Below, in pieces: positions 21,390 through 34,480 of a stretch of 64,000 nt of DNA (position 1 is the stretch's first letter; every line of letters starts with the position of its first letter). The translations under genes and the position numbers were made by a program. The stretch spans positions 22,230,640 to 22,294,639 of the forward strand of contig NC_058342.1 in NCBI RefSeq assembly GCF_905475395.1. Direction: 5' to 3'. The notes beneath the pieces were generated by a model. That model did not search any database. It was not told the origin of the DNA and was given only the letters and a program-made list of their open reading frames with translations. The stretch comes from Chrysoperla carnea. Taxonomy: Eukaryota > Arthropoda > Insecta > Neuroptera > Chrysopidae.

Positions 21390-23717
21390 TTAAAAAATAA
21401 AAAAATAAGTGCAATTTATTTCAGCCGCAATTTTGAACTTATAAAAATAATAAAAAAATCTTTCACACTTTATTAAAAAATGAAAATAACAAAAAAAAAA
21501 AAAAAAAATACATCCCAGCTTAACAAAATTAATTAATTAGGTAATAAATTAATAATATTATATTAAAATTAATTAAAAAAATAGTCTACGAACATATATA
21601 ATTTATATTTAGCAATCATTTCTAAGGAATATATTTCAAAACAAAGTAATGTGGCGAAATTTTTGGAAGGTTTGTGTGTTCACTAGTTATATAATATGCG
21701 TTATTCACTTATTTGGTTATGTAAAATATTTGTTTTCTGGAATTTATTTGCGAGTCTGAGAATTTCATAAAAAAAGCTGAATATTTCTTCAAAAGTGTAA
21801 AATCCTACGAAGACGTTGAATTTGATTATGCGTTAAATTCCATCCTAACGGTTGATAAATTTTGTGAATGGCCGGGAATCGAGTTTTGTCAATTACAAAA
21901 ATTTTATAAATATTAAAGTAGTCCGGCTGTTTGAGCATGTACGGTGAACCATTTTTTGGGGTAAATGATAGTTCAAAGTCCTTTGATCACAATAAACACA
22001 GTTTTAGGGCCTCTTGCCGGGGTAAAATTTTGAAATATTTCATTTTAAAATTGTCAAAAGAACTCACAATAATGTTAATCAAGAAAAGTTTCATGAAGAA
22101 AATTTATCACAGATTCTGTTTATGCAAAAAAAAAAAATTTTTACCTTGCGGCGCTTTCCAAAAAGAAAACATAAAAAAAACTTTAGTTTTTGACGCGTCA
22201 TTCAAATTGCCTGGTTGACTAGTTTCGTGATGGCCGAACTAGTTTAACAAGGTCTCAAAGAGCATAATCTTATCAGAGATGAAAAATTAAAACCTGAAAA
22301 TGTAATTTGTAGCCTTGCTTTTTTTGCAAAAATTTTTTTAATAGATAAATAGCGATTTCCGGTATTTTACCAGTTTTATGTTAAAAAAAAAAACATCATA
22401 TGAGCGTCGATTAAATCAACGGTGAGGGTGGAAGAGTAATTACAGTGCCTGCTCCAAGAAAGGTTCACGTACTCTTTTATTAAAAAATTAAATCATATTT
22501 AAAATTAATAAGAGATCGATTAAGATTTCAAATTAGAAAGTTGTTCTTTATAAAATATTAAACAACTTTTGTTCGAAACATTTTTTCTAAAGTTTAAAAT
22601 ATTGTAGAAATCGAATGCAAAAACTAGTACAGATAGATTTTGCATCCAATTTATTCGAGTTTACGAAAAAATATTTCAAAAAGTTTTTTTAGTTTATTTT
22701 ATAAAGATTTTCCACGTTTGTAAGCGTTTTAATCGAAAATTGACTTTCATAGGGGAAATTTTTATACAATTTTTTATGGAGTTTTCAGAGAAAATTATTT
22801 TCAAGTGTTTATGAAAAGACAATTTTTCATCTGTCTCTAAACTTAAATTATTAGCTAGTGGATTCAGACTTTTATATTTTGACAAAAATCCGTAAGTGTG
22901 TGAATTTAATCCCTCCTCTGTGCAATTTTGTGGACAACACACACAAAAAGAACGGCCTGTGAATTTTGGCTACAGCGTAGCAAAAAACCCTCTGTAGATA
23001 AACAAAACGTGCAATGAGCAATTTGGGAATCATTTGGAACTAGAATAAAGCATGCTGAATATCGCTTAAGGATTTTTTCTCCTCATTTAAAATAGTGGAA
23101 ATTACGAGGGATTTCGTACTAGAAAGCCACCTCGGCAGTTAAAAAAATATTTATTTTAGTGACTCAATTAAAGACTTTTAGCTGCCTAGAAGTAATTGAA
23201 TTGGGGTGGATTAAATTCACAGATTTTTAGAAAATTTGTACGTGAAATTGATCATATTGTAATGAAACACCATAATTTTAAAGGATTATTTACACTTTAC
23301 GAGACGTCTACGAATCATTAATGGATCGATTATCGAGCCGTAAATGATCCAACGTTTCGTCAAATTTAGATTATGTTTTCATGAGGTCGAATGATTACAA
23401 AATTTTAGGGGAAAATGTATACAGAACGTATGCGAAACTTTCGTTCAATTAAATTTTTGTTTATAAATTGTGATATGTTAATCATTTCCACGTGTTTCGA
23501 TAATTCTTAATGTGGAAAACAAACCTTTAAAATTAGTTTCTAGTAGAAGTAGGGTATTGTAAATTGGTAAACTATATTTTTAAATTCCCACAAATTAAAC
23601 GGTCTTGCTACGACAGTATTTTCAAATCGTACGTTAAACAGTCATAGTGGAGAAAACAGGAACCAGCCATGGAGGATAAAGATAAGGAGGGCCATCTGAT
23701 AGCGTTACTGTAGTTAA
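21390..23717. other. Non-coding interval
   Basis: Contains the partner of the 2.2-kb repeat (22085-22220) and a short family A fragment (about 22530-22602: TTGTTCTTTATAAAATATTA then ACAACTTTTGTTCGAAACAT). Otherwise it is AT-rich with no supportable gene. Confidence 0.45.
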
Positions 23718-24200
23718 AGTGTAAGTTTAAAAGAAAGTAATAAGAGTAAGATAAAGATGTAAATAATTTGTTAGTGAAGGGTAAAGAAGTTGGCCCTGAT
23801 AAAAAATCCGATTCATGAATAGGATTCAATTGTAAATAAGTTTCGATTCATTCCAATTGAAGCCAATTAAAATTTTGAATCTAAATTTAATTGAAATGAA
23901 TCGGGTTTAATTGGAAAAAAGTTTCCAATTCATTACGATTGAATTCCGATTCAATCCAATAGTACTAATCGGAAATTTCCAATTGGTTGCAATTCATAAA
24001 TGAGATCGAATTGGAAATTTCATATTGGGTTCTATTGGAATTCAATCGGAATGAATTGAAAATTTGAGTCGGAATTTAAAAGAATTTTTTTATCAGAGTC
24101 ACATCTCACATCAAACACAAAGTAATAATAGTATGATAAAGATCTAAACAAGTTGTTAGAGAAGGGTAGAGAAGTTCGCATCAAACATCTTTTGCTATGC
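23718..24200 (+). repeat. Repeat family G split by a MITE
   Basis: Two related copies of the segment AAAGTAATAAGAGTAAGATAAAG...GTTAGTGAAGGGTAAAGAAGTT occur at 23718-23789 and 24118-24180. Between them lies a MITE (23793-24108) with ends CCTGATAAAAAA and TTTTTTTATCAGAG. Further family G copies are near 46030 and 47346. Confidence 0.55.
23793..24108. mobile_element. MITE family C (ATTGGAAATTTC-rich)
   Basis: Mirrored ends CCTGATAAAAAAT / TTTTTTATCAGAG enclose about 300 bp built almost entirely of reiterated direct and inverted variants of AATTGGAAATTTCC, CCGATTCAATCC and ATTCATGAAT. Relatives lie at 36053-36382 and 44302-44616. Confidence 0.7.
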
Positions 24201-24266
24201 TAGCGCTATTTTGTGGAATATTGAGTTATAATTTGCTGCTTACTGCTGGAAACCTTTTCAATTTGA

Positions 24267-24322
24267 CCTCCATACAAGATGGTCCTCTACCCTCCATACA
24301 ATATGGTTCTCTACCCTCCATA
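24267..24322 (+). repeat. 24-bp tandem repeat, 2.3 copies
   Basis: CCTCCATACAAGATGGTCCT followed by CTAC is repeated once with two changes and then begins a third time. The motif resembles the 'ACTCTACACTCCATA' sequences near 47.5 and 61.25 kb. Confidence 0.65.
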
Positions 24323-25277
24323 ACAGCTTTAAAAAGCTACATCCAATTATAATGCCGATTGGAATACATTCAGTGATTACAGTTCGCTAAATCATGACAT
24401 TTTTTCGATTTCATTTACAAATTTTCTGATTATAATAATTTTACGTTAATCATTTTGATAATTTTAAAAGCGTACCACTCCAAAAAAAAAAAAAAATTAT
24501 AATAACTACATGTACTTAAACAAAAAAAAAGCTAATTCATAAGTTCCTTCTCATATTATATTCTTCTTTAGAGCAAGATTTAGCTAAGAGTCAATAGGAA
24601 CACGAGAGACAAAACTCTACGGGTGCTCCATTTTAAACGAATTAGACGTTTATTTTGTCATGGTTACTTCTTTTTTTTTTATTTCTTGCACAAGTTGAGC
24701 AATGTGTATGGGGAATTATTTATGATTTCTTATTCATGAAGAACTTCGATGAAAAATGAAGATCAACTTCATGTCAATTCTTTTTTAAAGAGAATGTAGC
24801 TATTAAGGTAAAATCAATTTTGAACCAGCCAAGTTTTGTAAGAAAGTTAATATCGGATATGATTTTGGTATTTGAAAGACGAAAGTTCGTTAAAATATTC
24901 AAAGAGGGTTTGCAGGAAGCCCAAACACAATTTTTTCAAAATGGAAAAAATATTTTTATCAAATTTTTCAAATGGTAAGAAATATTTACCGAAAAGCTCC
25001 TAATTTTGAGGTTGGACTCTAAGTACTTTTTTTATACACTTCGAATTACTTTCAAGTACTAAATTTTCATCGTTAGATAGGCACTAGACACATTTCAACC
25101 AAAACTTTCTTATGTTTTCATCAAAGAAAATAAACCTGCTCTGAAATAGAAAATCATTTCCCTTTGAAACTCCAGTAAACCGAGAAAAATACTTAGTAGT
25201 TCGTTCAAAATTAAACACCTTGTATATGATAATTAATTGTAGAGAGCTTTAATTTGTGGAACTCCATAATTAGGATT
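24323..25277. other. Non-coding interval
   Basis: I see no gene or dispersed repeat boundary, only A/T-rich sequence with homopolymers. Confidence 0.4.
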
Positions 25278-25396
25278 GAAGAAATAAAATTTCCAATTTT
25301 CTTTGCTTAGTCCACTTTTATTTATTTAATATTTTTAAATTATATTAAATAAATAAAAGTGGACTAAGCAAAGAAAATTGGAAATTTTATTTCTTC
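25278..25396. repeat. Perfect inverted repeat, 54-bp arms, 11-bp loop
   Basis: The arm 25278-25331 (GAAGAAATAAAATTTCCAAT...) is the exact reverse complement of 25343-25396 as read. The loop is TTTTTAAATTA. A transcript would form an uninterrupted 54-bp duplex. No coding content; the class of element is unknown. Confidence 0.95.
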
Positions 25397-26314
25397 AGTC
25401 CCACCTTGTATATTATAATTCATAGCTACAATCATAGATCTTATATCTAGATGATGTATTCCCCTTTTTAACACGCTTTTATAAGCTTGGGCTGTATGTT
25501 AAAATGATTACCCTATGATAAAAGGTCAAACGAGGGGATTGAACTCATAATTGATTAAAAATTACTCTCTTTTATCATTTCATTCAATGAAAACATCAGC
25601 TGAGTCTAAAAAGTATGGCTTCCTTTTTTTACTCGTGGCGTTGACTTCTTAGCGTTAAAATCGCATAGCTTAGTAAAATATATCTTCAACGAAGCATTTT
25701 TTGGAAAAAAATGACCCTGAAATTGTTTTGTTTAGAGATAAACGTCCTTACCTTGAATTTGACCTGAATCATTTAAAATTAAATTCAAGGTTATACCTGA
25801 AGAAAACTCAAAAGTTTTCTTTTTTTTTTTTAAATGGAACACCCAGTAAAATTTGACAGATAATTGAAACATCTAAAGGATCTATGATTTCCAATTTTAA
25901 TTTTGATTATTGTTTAGATCTCATTTAAATCGATCGCAATTTATCAAAATGAAGTTTGAAAATATGGAATTTGTTTTAAAATAATTGTCATTCAGAAAAA
26001 ACAAAACTTTCAATTGTGATATTCAAAGTCTTAAAATGTGGAATTAAATAATTTTTATTTAAAAAAAAATGGGGTACATGCATTGTTTTTTTTTTCTTTA
26101 AAGAATTGAAAAAAATGGACTAACAATCTAAAAAAAAAAGAAAAAAATGAAATCTTTAAAAATTAAAATGAATAAAGTTATTTTTTTCTAAGTATTTTCG
26201 AGTCAAATGAACCGTCTTTTAATTTTTTTTCTTTAACTTCAAAAAATAATACCGATTTTGATAAGATTTAAAAAAAAAAATGTTTTCCAAAACTTATTAT
26301 ACCATGTATATGAA
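25397..26314. other. Non-coding interval
   Basis: No gene or repeat with clear limits; several poly-A/poly-T runs (for example near 25818 and 26085). Confidence 0.4.
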
Positions 26315-26850
26315 ATAAACCAAGGTATAATAAGTTTAGTCCTAAGTTTGTAACGCTTAAAAATATTGATACTATGAACAAAATTTGGATATAGGTGTTC
26401 ATAACATCACCTAATTGGTCCATTTCCGGTTGTCTATCTGTCTGTCCGTCTGCCATAACGATTACTCAAAAACGAAAAGAGATATCGAGCTGAAATTTTT
26501 ATAGCGTGCTTAGGAAGTAAAAAGCGAGGTCGAGTTCGTAAATGAGCAGTATAGGTCAATTGAATTTTGGGTCCGTAGGCCCCATCTTGTAAACCGTTTG
26601 AGATAGAACAAAAGTTTGAATGTAAAAAATGTTCCTTATAAAAAAAGAAATAACTTTTGTTAGAAACATTTTTTTCGTAAACATCACTGTTTACCCGCAA
26701 GAGGGAAAATTATGCGCAAATTGTATAGTATGTATTATATGTTAATATCAGTTATATTTGTGTGACATGTATGTATTTGTAATGTGACAGAATAATCTAC
26801 ACTGTCTATATATGGTACTTCAACAATTAATTCAGTCAATTGTTTATTTT
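26315..26850 (+). repeat. Family A repeat, nearly full length
   Basis: This is the most complete plus-strand copy. It opens GGTATAATAAGTTTAGTCCT, has GTTACAAACTT-type sequence in complement, the GTCTGTCTGTCCGTCTGCC run, GGCCCCATCTTGTAAACCGT, TCGTAAACATCACTGTTTAC, and ends CAACAATTAATTCAGTCAAT. About 535 bp, no coding frame. Confidence 0.85.
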
Positions 26851-29800
26851 TCACGTTTATTTGTTACGAATTAAATTTTGTTACATTAATCTTATTATTT
26901 CAAATCTAAAGAATATTTTTAAAGTCTCCTCAAATTCGGTTCTATCCTTCAGGTTTAAAGTTTTTTTAGTTTCATTTACTCGACTATTTTGACTAAAATA
27001 TTTATTTTATTTTATCATTTTTTAATTGGAAATTTATTAGAATTGTTAGTCGTAAGGAATGGAATTCTTATGTTTAATTTTTACCATGATCGTCTACCCA
27101 AATCAAACGGCGATCCCAGATACTACTTTGACGAATCAAAATTGATTTTTCATTTTATTTCAAAGAGTTTTTCGGACTATAATATATGATCTTGATTTTT
27201 ATTTATTGACTAATCAAAATATTTTCTTTTTCAAATTTTCTAAACATATATATATTTGATAAATCAAAAGATTCAGAAACAAAAGAAGATATTGATGAAA
27301 AAACTTTTCTTTTTTAATATAATTTAATTGAATACAATGACGTACATGATGGCACATCTGACCATGCTTTAATGAGTAATTATTTTCGAGAAAGGTATTA
27401 AAAATCCAATCTATGAAAACAAATAGGACTTTTTTGGTAATTGAGGCGAAGGGAGAGAATTAAAGGATATTCTATTAGCTAATTAATAAAGGAAGATTAA
27501 AAAAACTATTTAAATTAAAGTAAAAACTTTAATAAACTATTGAAAACAAAAAAACCCGTTGTACCCGACTAATTAAGGATGTATGAGCACGGTATTGGGG
27601 ACACAAATTTAATAAAATAGATTTTTTCAATTTTGATGGTGAATTATGTTATAACTTGACAATATAAGACGAAAATTAAGAATAAAATTTTTCGATGTCT
27701 GGAGTAATTTCCAAAATATCGAAAATTGAAAATTTTGTTTAATTATTTTGCTTTCGCTATTTTGAAAACAAGGTAGATATAGAATTAAAAAAAAGACAAC
27801 TTCATATTCATTCTGTGGTTCACCATTTACTTGGGCTCTACCACAGCTCAGTTTATGAATGAGGAAGTGAACTTGAAGATTATGGAAATCTAAAATTCAA
27901 GATTAGTTGTAAAAAAAAATGTTTGTCCTGACGCGAGGCACGAGTTAACAGTTGGGCTGAAAAGTTCGTAGGCTAACATAGTAAAACACATTTTTTCTTG
28001 GTAAAATTCGATTTGATTGATTAACATAGTTGCCCTCGAGGGCGATACGGCGATTATGAGTACGATATGTCTGGCCTCAAAATAGGCTTCAGTTTCAACA
28101 GTTACCTCTTCATCTTCTTTTCACTCGGCGTTCACTTTTTAAAATCAAGCAAATAGTGGGTGAAAATAACTTTTTAGCTACATTTTCAAATATTTTATAG
28201 TTTATGTTTTCGAATGAGCTTCATTCTGCCAAGATCGAATGATTTTTCGCGGGGAATATCTGGAATTATATCAATTTTTTTTGAAAAAATTCTGTTAACG
28301 GAACGATTCTTTCGTTTTAATATTTTAAGGAACTTAATCTTCTGTTTAGAGCTAAATTTTAAATCATAACAGATATGCCAGGTGCGTCATTGTAAAAAAG
28401 AAACAATTGAAAATACGCATCTGCGCATTTTATTTCTCTGGTTAAAGCTTAAAAAACTCCCCATTGTAGTCGAACCTATTCTTTCCTCTTAAAATGCATT
28501 TTCCCTGTTTTATGAAACATCCTAAAAATGTTTTAAAACAAAATTTTAAGGCCTTATTTGTGTAAAATAAAAAAAATAAATAAAAACACTAGCAGATCCC
28601 TTGTATTAAATATTTCCATGTTGCTTTTATCAGAGTAACAAATGCGCACAATACTAAAAATTAGTTGGCCTGAATTGTAAAAAATAAATATTTAAAAATA
28701 TTTGGTGTGGTTAAAGTTGTGATCTGTTAGAAATTTTGTTTAGGTTATAAAATTATAATTTAAGTTAGAAATTAAGGAAGTGATATATATAAAAGAAAAT
28801 TTAAAAAAATTGTATTAAGAAAAAATTTATGCTAGCCAAATGGTCGAATCAGTGATGGTTTATTTTCCTGCTTTTTAGTTCTATTTGAACCGATTTTGAT
28901 GAGTTTTGTTTAATAGTTTTTTATTCCAAATCAATTGGTGCAAATAAAAAATTATTGGGCTTTCATATTACATCAAAGCACTCAATTTATTTTAGTCCTT
29001 AAAAAATATTCCAAATTAACAGCCAGAATTAAGTGTGGCGTATTTTGTGGGTAATATTTTAACTTATTCAGCTCGCTGTCTAACGTGTTATACTATATTT
29101 TGCCTTTTATAAAAATTCAAGCTATTTAAGAGAGTGGGGGGAAGGGTGAGTGTAAGCTCTAGTAAGAGCCAGTGTGTGCATTAAACTTTTAATTACTTAT
29201 ATTCAAAGTTTTGAAGATTTCTTAAGATTTTGCTTGACCTAATTACCTTAAGAACAAGATCGAACTTACATTTTAGATATTTGTCTTCTGAACGAACTTA
29301 ACTTTTACTGTAAAATTCTTTCCCAAAATTGTTTGCATCAGTTTTAATTTTCTAAATTTCGAAAAAAATCAATGACACAAAAAAACAACTCAACAAAATC
29401 GGTTCAAAATTAAAAAGTGTTTTTAATAATTTTTAAACTTCATTAACTCGACTAATAAAAAACAAAACAAAAATAAATCTTTGTAATGTCAAACGTGCGT
29501 AAAAAAAAATTGGTGCTTGTATATTTTTTAATTTAATCTGAACTTTGTGAAAATAAATGAATTCATATTTAATCATACCGAACTTGGTACAACTCATAGC
29601 GTAATAAATAATAAAGGTGTGCTCGTAATGTGATCATTAAAAATCACGCTTGAATTAAAAGCGGAAAACAATCTTTGATTGAAAAAAAAAAAAAAAAATG
29701 GCAGGTTGCTTTTTATCCACAATATGATTGGTGGATTTAATGCATACACAAGGCACACCTTGTCACATAATTTCGTTATGGGTACAACTTATACGCATGT

Positions 29801-30479
29801 GTTTTTTAGAACGTGTATGAGTATGCGCAGTGAATGTAATATTTAAAAAAAAAAAAAAAAAAAAAACTAGTCAGTATATTGAGAAATCTAATTATCTATA
29901 TTATTCGTTAAATATGTGAGAGGTTAAAGTCAATTAATATGAATTTTTTTATTTTATTGTAATTTTTTTTAATGTAAATATCTGGGCTGTTATTGACTTT
30001 ACTATACATTTTTCAAAAAAAAAAAAAAATAAATAATGGAAAAATAAAATCTTTATTGTGATGAGTTTCATGCACCTCGATGACATTCATGGTTTGATAA
30101 TAATTATCTTGAAAAACATGCAAGGGATGTCCACCATCGGACCCTTGATATTTTTCGATAGAAACGTCTCTAATGTTTCTAGTGGTTACGAAATATTTTT
30201 AAGGGGAGAATCTTCTTTCTAGATTCAAGTAGAATAATTTATATTATTTTAATAAAATTGAACCTTTGGATATATTTGGGGTCAAAATTGAAACGTTGGT
30301 AATAATACATGCTTACTGTCGTAGCGGCGGCAACGATATATCTATATTGTTTGAGAAATATCGTTGTTAAGTAATAGCAATGAAATGATGACAAAAAATC
30401 ACTGGTATCGAAGTTCTGACCATTGTGTAAATCAATAATAATCATAATGTGGTTTAACCTCCGTTTTTATTTTAAACTA
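26851..30479. other. Non-coding gene desert
   Basis: Contains the partner (27655-27790) of the 18.85-kb repeat and a block (29748-29842: ACACAAGGCAC...ACTTATACGCATGTG) that recurs at 31521-31605. A possible mariner-like terminus (GTTGGGCTGAAAAGTTCGTA, 27951) lacks a matching end. No coding exon is supportable. Confidence 0.4.
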
Positions 30480-30690
30480 CACCCAATATATAATTAAATT
30501 TTCATGATGTGAGTGGAGTCGGTTACTTCGTTCTTATCCAAGCGACAATAGTGTGATAAATCTTACCGCCCCATTAATTATAATTGCTCACATTGCCGCT
30601 GCCTGGATTCGAACCCGCAACCTTCCCAATCAGTAGCCGAACGTTTAAAAAAACGTTTTAATTCGCACGACCATTGAGCTGGGTAAGCTG
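30480..30690 (-). mobile_element. tRNA-derived SINE or tRNA pseudogene
   Basis: The minus strand carries CCCAGCTCAATGGTCGTGCG (A-box region, 30664-30683) and a perfect B box GGTTCGAATCC (30605-30615), about 48 bp apart as in pol III promoters. The surrounding sequence does not close into a tRNA cloverleaf and continues about 120 bp past the B box. It differs from the SINE at 17.24 kb. Confidence 0.65.
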
Positions 30691-33149
30691 GTGTAAGCCT
30701 ACGGCTAAAAGAATTTTAAGTATTTTAAGGAGAATCTCTCGTTTATAAGACCCCTTGATAGAGTAAAATTAAAGGCAACATTTTTTCGGTTAATATCTAA
30801 TAATTATCAGCCCATTTTAGTGGAAGAGGTGCATGGATAAATATATAATTATAAATATACTCGATAACTTTTGTATTTGGCTAACAGATGGCATACAAAT
30901 TCTAAAAAAAAAATAAAATATTAATCTTAAGTAAAAAAAAAAAGATATATTAAATTTTTTATTGACAAAACAACTTTTGTTCGAATTGTCTATAAAAAAA
31001 AAACTAAAAATAAATTCTAAACGAAAATGGCGTACATTTTGTATGATCCACTTGAACTGCGCTACGTTATACACATTTATTTAAGATGGCGGCGTGTCTC
31101 GTGTTAACGGTTGGAATATTTATTTATCCCCTTTTCAGCCGTTTGAAAATCATCAGCTTTTTCCAAATTGAATCTTTTTTGGATACAAAATTCAATTAAT
31201 TTTTGCCTCTTTGAAACATTTTCAATTTCTTTTGTCCGTGCACTGGATCGATATCCAATGCGGGTCCCGGTCATTTATCTCTGTTTAATGATTAATCCGA
31301 CCCTGCTCATGCAATTTATGTAACGGCTAAAAAATGAGCTTTATTAGAAGAAATTTAACACGTATATCTGAGAGATTTCTCTGAAACTGTATAGTTCACA
31401 GGAACTTAAAGAATCAACCAATAAGAAATTCGTGACGATGATTTAAGGTACGGCATTTCTTATTGGTTGACCTTTAACGTTTCAAGCAATGTGTTTGGTC
31501 AATCAGTTTTTTGAGTACAAGGCAAAATTTGTCATATAATTTAATTACGGCTACAGCTTATACTCATGTGTTTGAGAACGTATATGATTATACGTAGTAA
31601 ATGTCACAACCGCGCTAAATAATGTGTATACGCGTGCGTACTACTAACAAAATTTCAAAAAAGCAATAAAACAAAAAACAAACCTTGTATTAAAACAAAA
31701 AAAAGTCTAAATGTAGAATTATAAATTGTAATTTTCGTTTTCATTTTTTTTCTATCTCTCTCTTTAAGTTTCCAATATAAATATTATATAAAATTCTTGG
31801 AAATATTTTGGCAGCCGCATATTATAATTAGCTGTGTTCAGCAGAAAACGCGCTGTCTAAAAATAGAGATAGCTTTTTTAAGCTACCCGCCTGTATTTAA
31901 TTTTAGCATACCCATAAATTTTTTATTCTTACCACAGCTAAAAATATATAGGGGGTGCTAAATTTAAAGAAAGCGTGACGGCGCTTTGTTTTTTGCTGAG
32001 CATGGTTATTGCGTGCCGTTCTATTAAAAAAAAAAATTGGAATTATAGTCAAATTCAGTATTGTAATTGGGTAAAAATGAAAAAACTAAAAATAAAAAAA
32101 AAATATTTTTTTACATTGTAACATGTGTATTATTCTGTTTAATAAAAAGTATATATATATTTTGACAATCAAAAATAAAAGGATTTAAGCAAATTTTTTG
32201 GTCCTGACAAATTTACTCTCCGTAAAAATAAAAACGTGACCTTTTCTGTGTCGTTTAAAATACACAATATTTACAGACATGTTCTTGTGAGTTCTACCAA
32301 AGCTAATTTTAAAGGCAAAGAAGTGAACTTGAAAATACGGTATTCAATTTATTCTTAGACTTGAAGTGTTGTTAGTGTTACTATATCGCACGGCACGTCT
32401 CATGCCTCTTTATGATCGTTACAGAGTACGTTTTTAAGCCAGTCACCTGATAGTCAAAATAGATCCCGTTTCGAAGGGGTAATTTTGTGCGCTGATCACA
32501 AACTTTTGGGTCATTTTGCTCCCCGAGGTAAATAATTTTTTGCGAGTAAGAGGTTGAAAAGATAGTGGTTTTTTATGCTGTTGCGCCTGCTTTTTGATTT
32601 TTTTGAATAGCGCCACTTCTGGCGCCAAAAGCACCCATTTCCGGAAGTTTAATTGAGTTTTTAGGCCAAAAAATGCAGTTATTTAAAAAAAATCAAAATA
32701 GGTTTTGTAGATTTAGGTTAGTTTAACCTAAAAACACCATCCTTTGTAAGTTTTTTTCTCAATACCTCGACAAAATCCACTGGAAGTATTGGCGTCCGTT
32801 TTATTGTCCCTATCATGACTACACACACAACGAATAGACCCCCTACGATACCGTAGACCACTCTGGGAATAAATGCTCTAAAGTGTAAAGATCATAACAG
32901 TTTTCATAAAAGGAGCAGACTCGTGCCGTGCTTAAAGACAAATATTAAACTTTTTTACCTTTTACAAATGACCCTGAATTTCCGTTTGTCATGACAATAT
33001 TTTGAGTCTGAGGGTAAATTGAAGTAGGACTTCTTCAGTTCACTTGGTCTTAAAATCAGTCTTAGTAGAGCCCAAAAAGATCAAAGATAACGGCGTTACA
33101 TCTTATATATTATTATTCTAGCAAGGTTTTTTCTATCCTACCCTTATCT
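30691..33149. other. Non-coding interval with small repeats
   Basis: Holds a hairpin at about 31406-31480 (GAATCAACCAATAAGAAATTC against CATTTCTTATTGGTTGACC), the 31521-31605 partner of the 29.75-kb repeat, and at 32785-32840 a fragment (GTCCCTATCATGACTACAC then ACACAACGAATA) shared with the transposon-like relic at 37.3 kb. No gene is recognised. Confidence 0.45.
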
Positions 33150-33535
33150 TCCTTATTCCTTTATCAAATTCCATGATTCACCCCTCATTTTCAAGCTTAT
33201 TATGTCTAGGTTTGACGAAAAATATACTCACAGTCTAAAAATGTACCGCTTAGGAAAAAACACACTAGACAAATAATTTGAACGGAAAAATATTATAAAT
33301 TTAAATAATAAGTTTATTTGGCGAACATGTTAGCTTTTACAGATGCTCTCTTAATACTCTAGACATATAATTGCTGTTTACATGTTCTACTAATATTAAT
33401 TTAAGGAGTTTTGACTTTTTTCCCCACTTTTCTATGAAATTTGTTGTTTTTACCCACGGGTACAGGGTAGTCTCGGGTTACGGTAACTACAGGAGTGGAA
33501 TTCCGCACTGATCGAGATAGTATTGTGTATTTATA
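33150..33535 (-). repeat. LTR-like unit without pol insert
   Basis: This contiguous copy of the outer sequence of the gypsy relic at 15.89-16.93 kb runs from TCAAGCTTATTATGTCTAGG through ACAGATGCTCTCTTAATACT to ACCCACGGGTACAGGGTAG. A diverged shorter relative is at 60295-60540 and a fragment in inverse orientation at about 54130-54190. Confidence 0.6.
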
Positions 33536-34192
33536 ACGAAACAAAAAGTGTTGTATTTTTATTTTTGCGGAGTATATGACATGAGTTTTATATATGACAT
33601 GAATTTTGACATATTTCCAATTATACTTACTTATTTTTTTCTGTAATTCAAGTTTTCGGGAATATATAATATGAATTTAGAATGATAGTTCAAATTTATT
33701 TATAAATGACCGATTATGACGGTTTATAAATGACCATGGCATAGTACCCCAATACCTCAATCTAGTAGATTTTCAATATTTGGGGTGCTAATGTAACATA
33801 GTTCAGTGCAATGACGTTGTAGTCTATAAGTATGTTAAAGAAAAGGCTCAGCCCCATTGATACGTCATGCTGACTGGAAATTACTGAGCTACGTTCCATG
33901 TGTGGCGTCAAGTTGATGTCAATTAGATAATTTTAGTGATATATATCTAACACAACTCTGATATTTTGAGCAATGTAGTGATAACGATACGATTGGAGGA
34001 AAAAGAGACTCATACTAATATTCTTGCCTTTATTGCATTGGTAGGTATTTGATATATTTTCGGGGATTCGAACAAAGCAAAGCGACAACTTCTTATCTCT
34101 TTTATGGTGTGATCACGCGCACCATAAAAGCTTATTTATTTATTCTATTGTATGCTTAAAAAAATTTAAAAATTGAATTTGTGAGTAATTTG

Positions 34193-34290
34193 TAGGGTGG
34201 CGATTGATCCGAGAAACTTGGACAACAAAAAATGTCAGGGAATTTTGGTATAGATCAGGAAATGGGTAAAAAATATTCTCGAGTTGTTCG
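34193..34290 (+). repeat. Dispersed repeat, partner at 18.6 kb
   Basis: TAGGGTGGCGATTGATCCGA and GTCAGGGAATTTTGGTATAG match 18606-18705. Confidence 0.5.
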
Positions 34291-34480
34291 AAATGAATTT
34301 GGAGGACGTGATTCTACATCGATATCTTGAAATGTGAAAGTTTTTTATCAGAATATGACTCAAAGAAAGATTTTTACTGTTCAGTATTCAATAATTTGGT
34401 CAAGTACGATTCGGACTCGAACACTAAATGAGTCATAGAGGTATAACACTATGTACTTCTTATTTAATTTAATGTGTATA

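Noticed and set aside
27948..28110. Mariner-like terminus (GTTGGGCTGAAAAGTTCGTA)
   Set aside because: Resembles a mariner end, but no mirrored partner or transposase piece was found, so not listed as an element.
30605..30683. Functional tRNA gene on the minus strand
   Set aside because: Good A- and B-box sequences but the acceptor stem does not close; better read as a SINE head or pseudogene.
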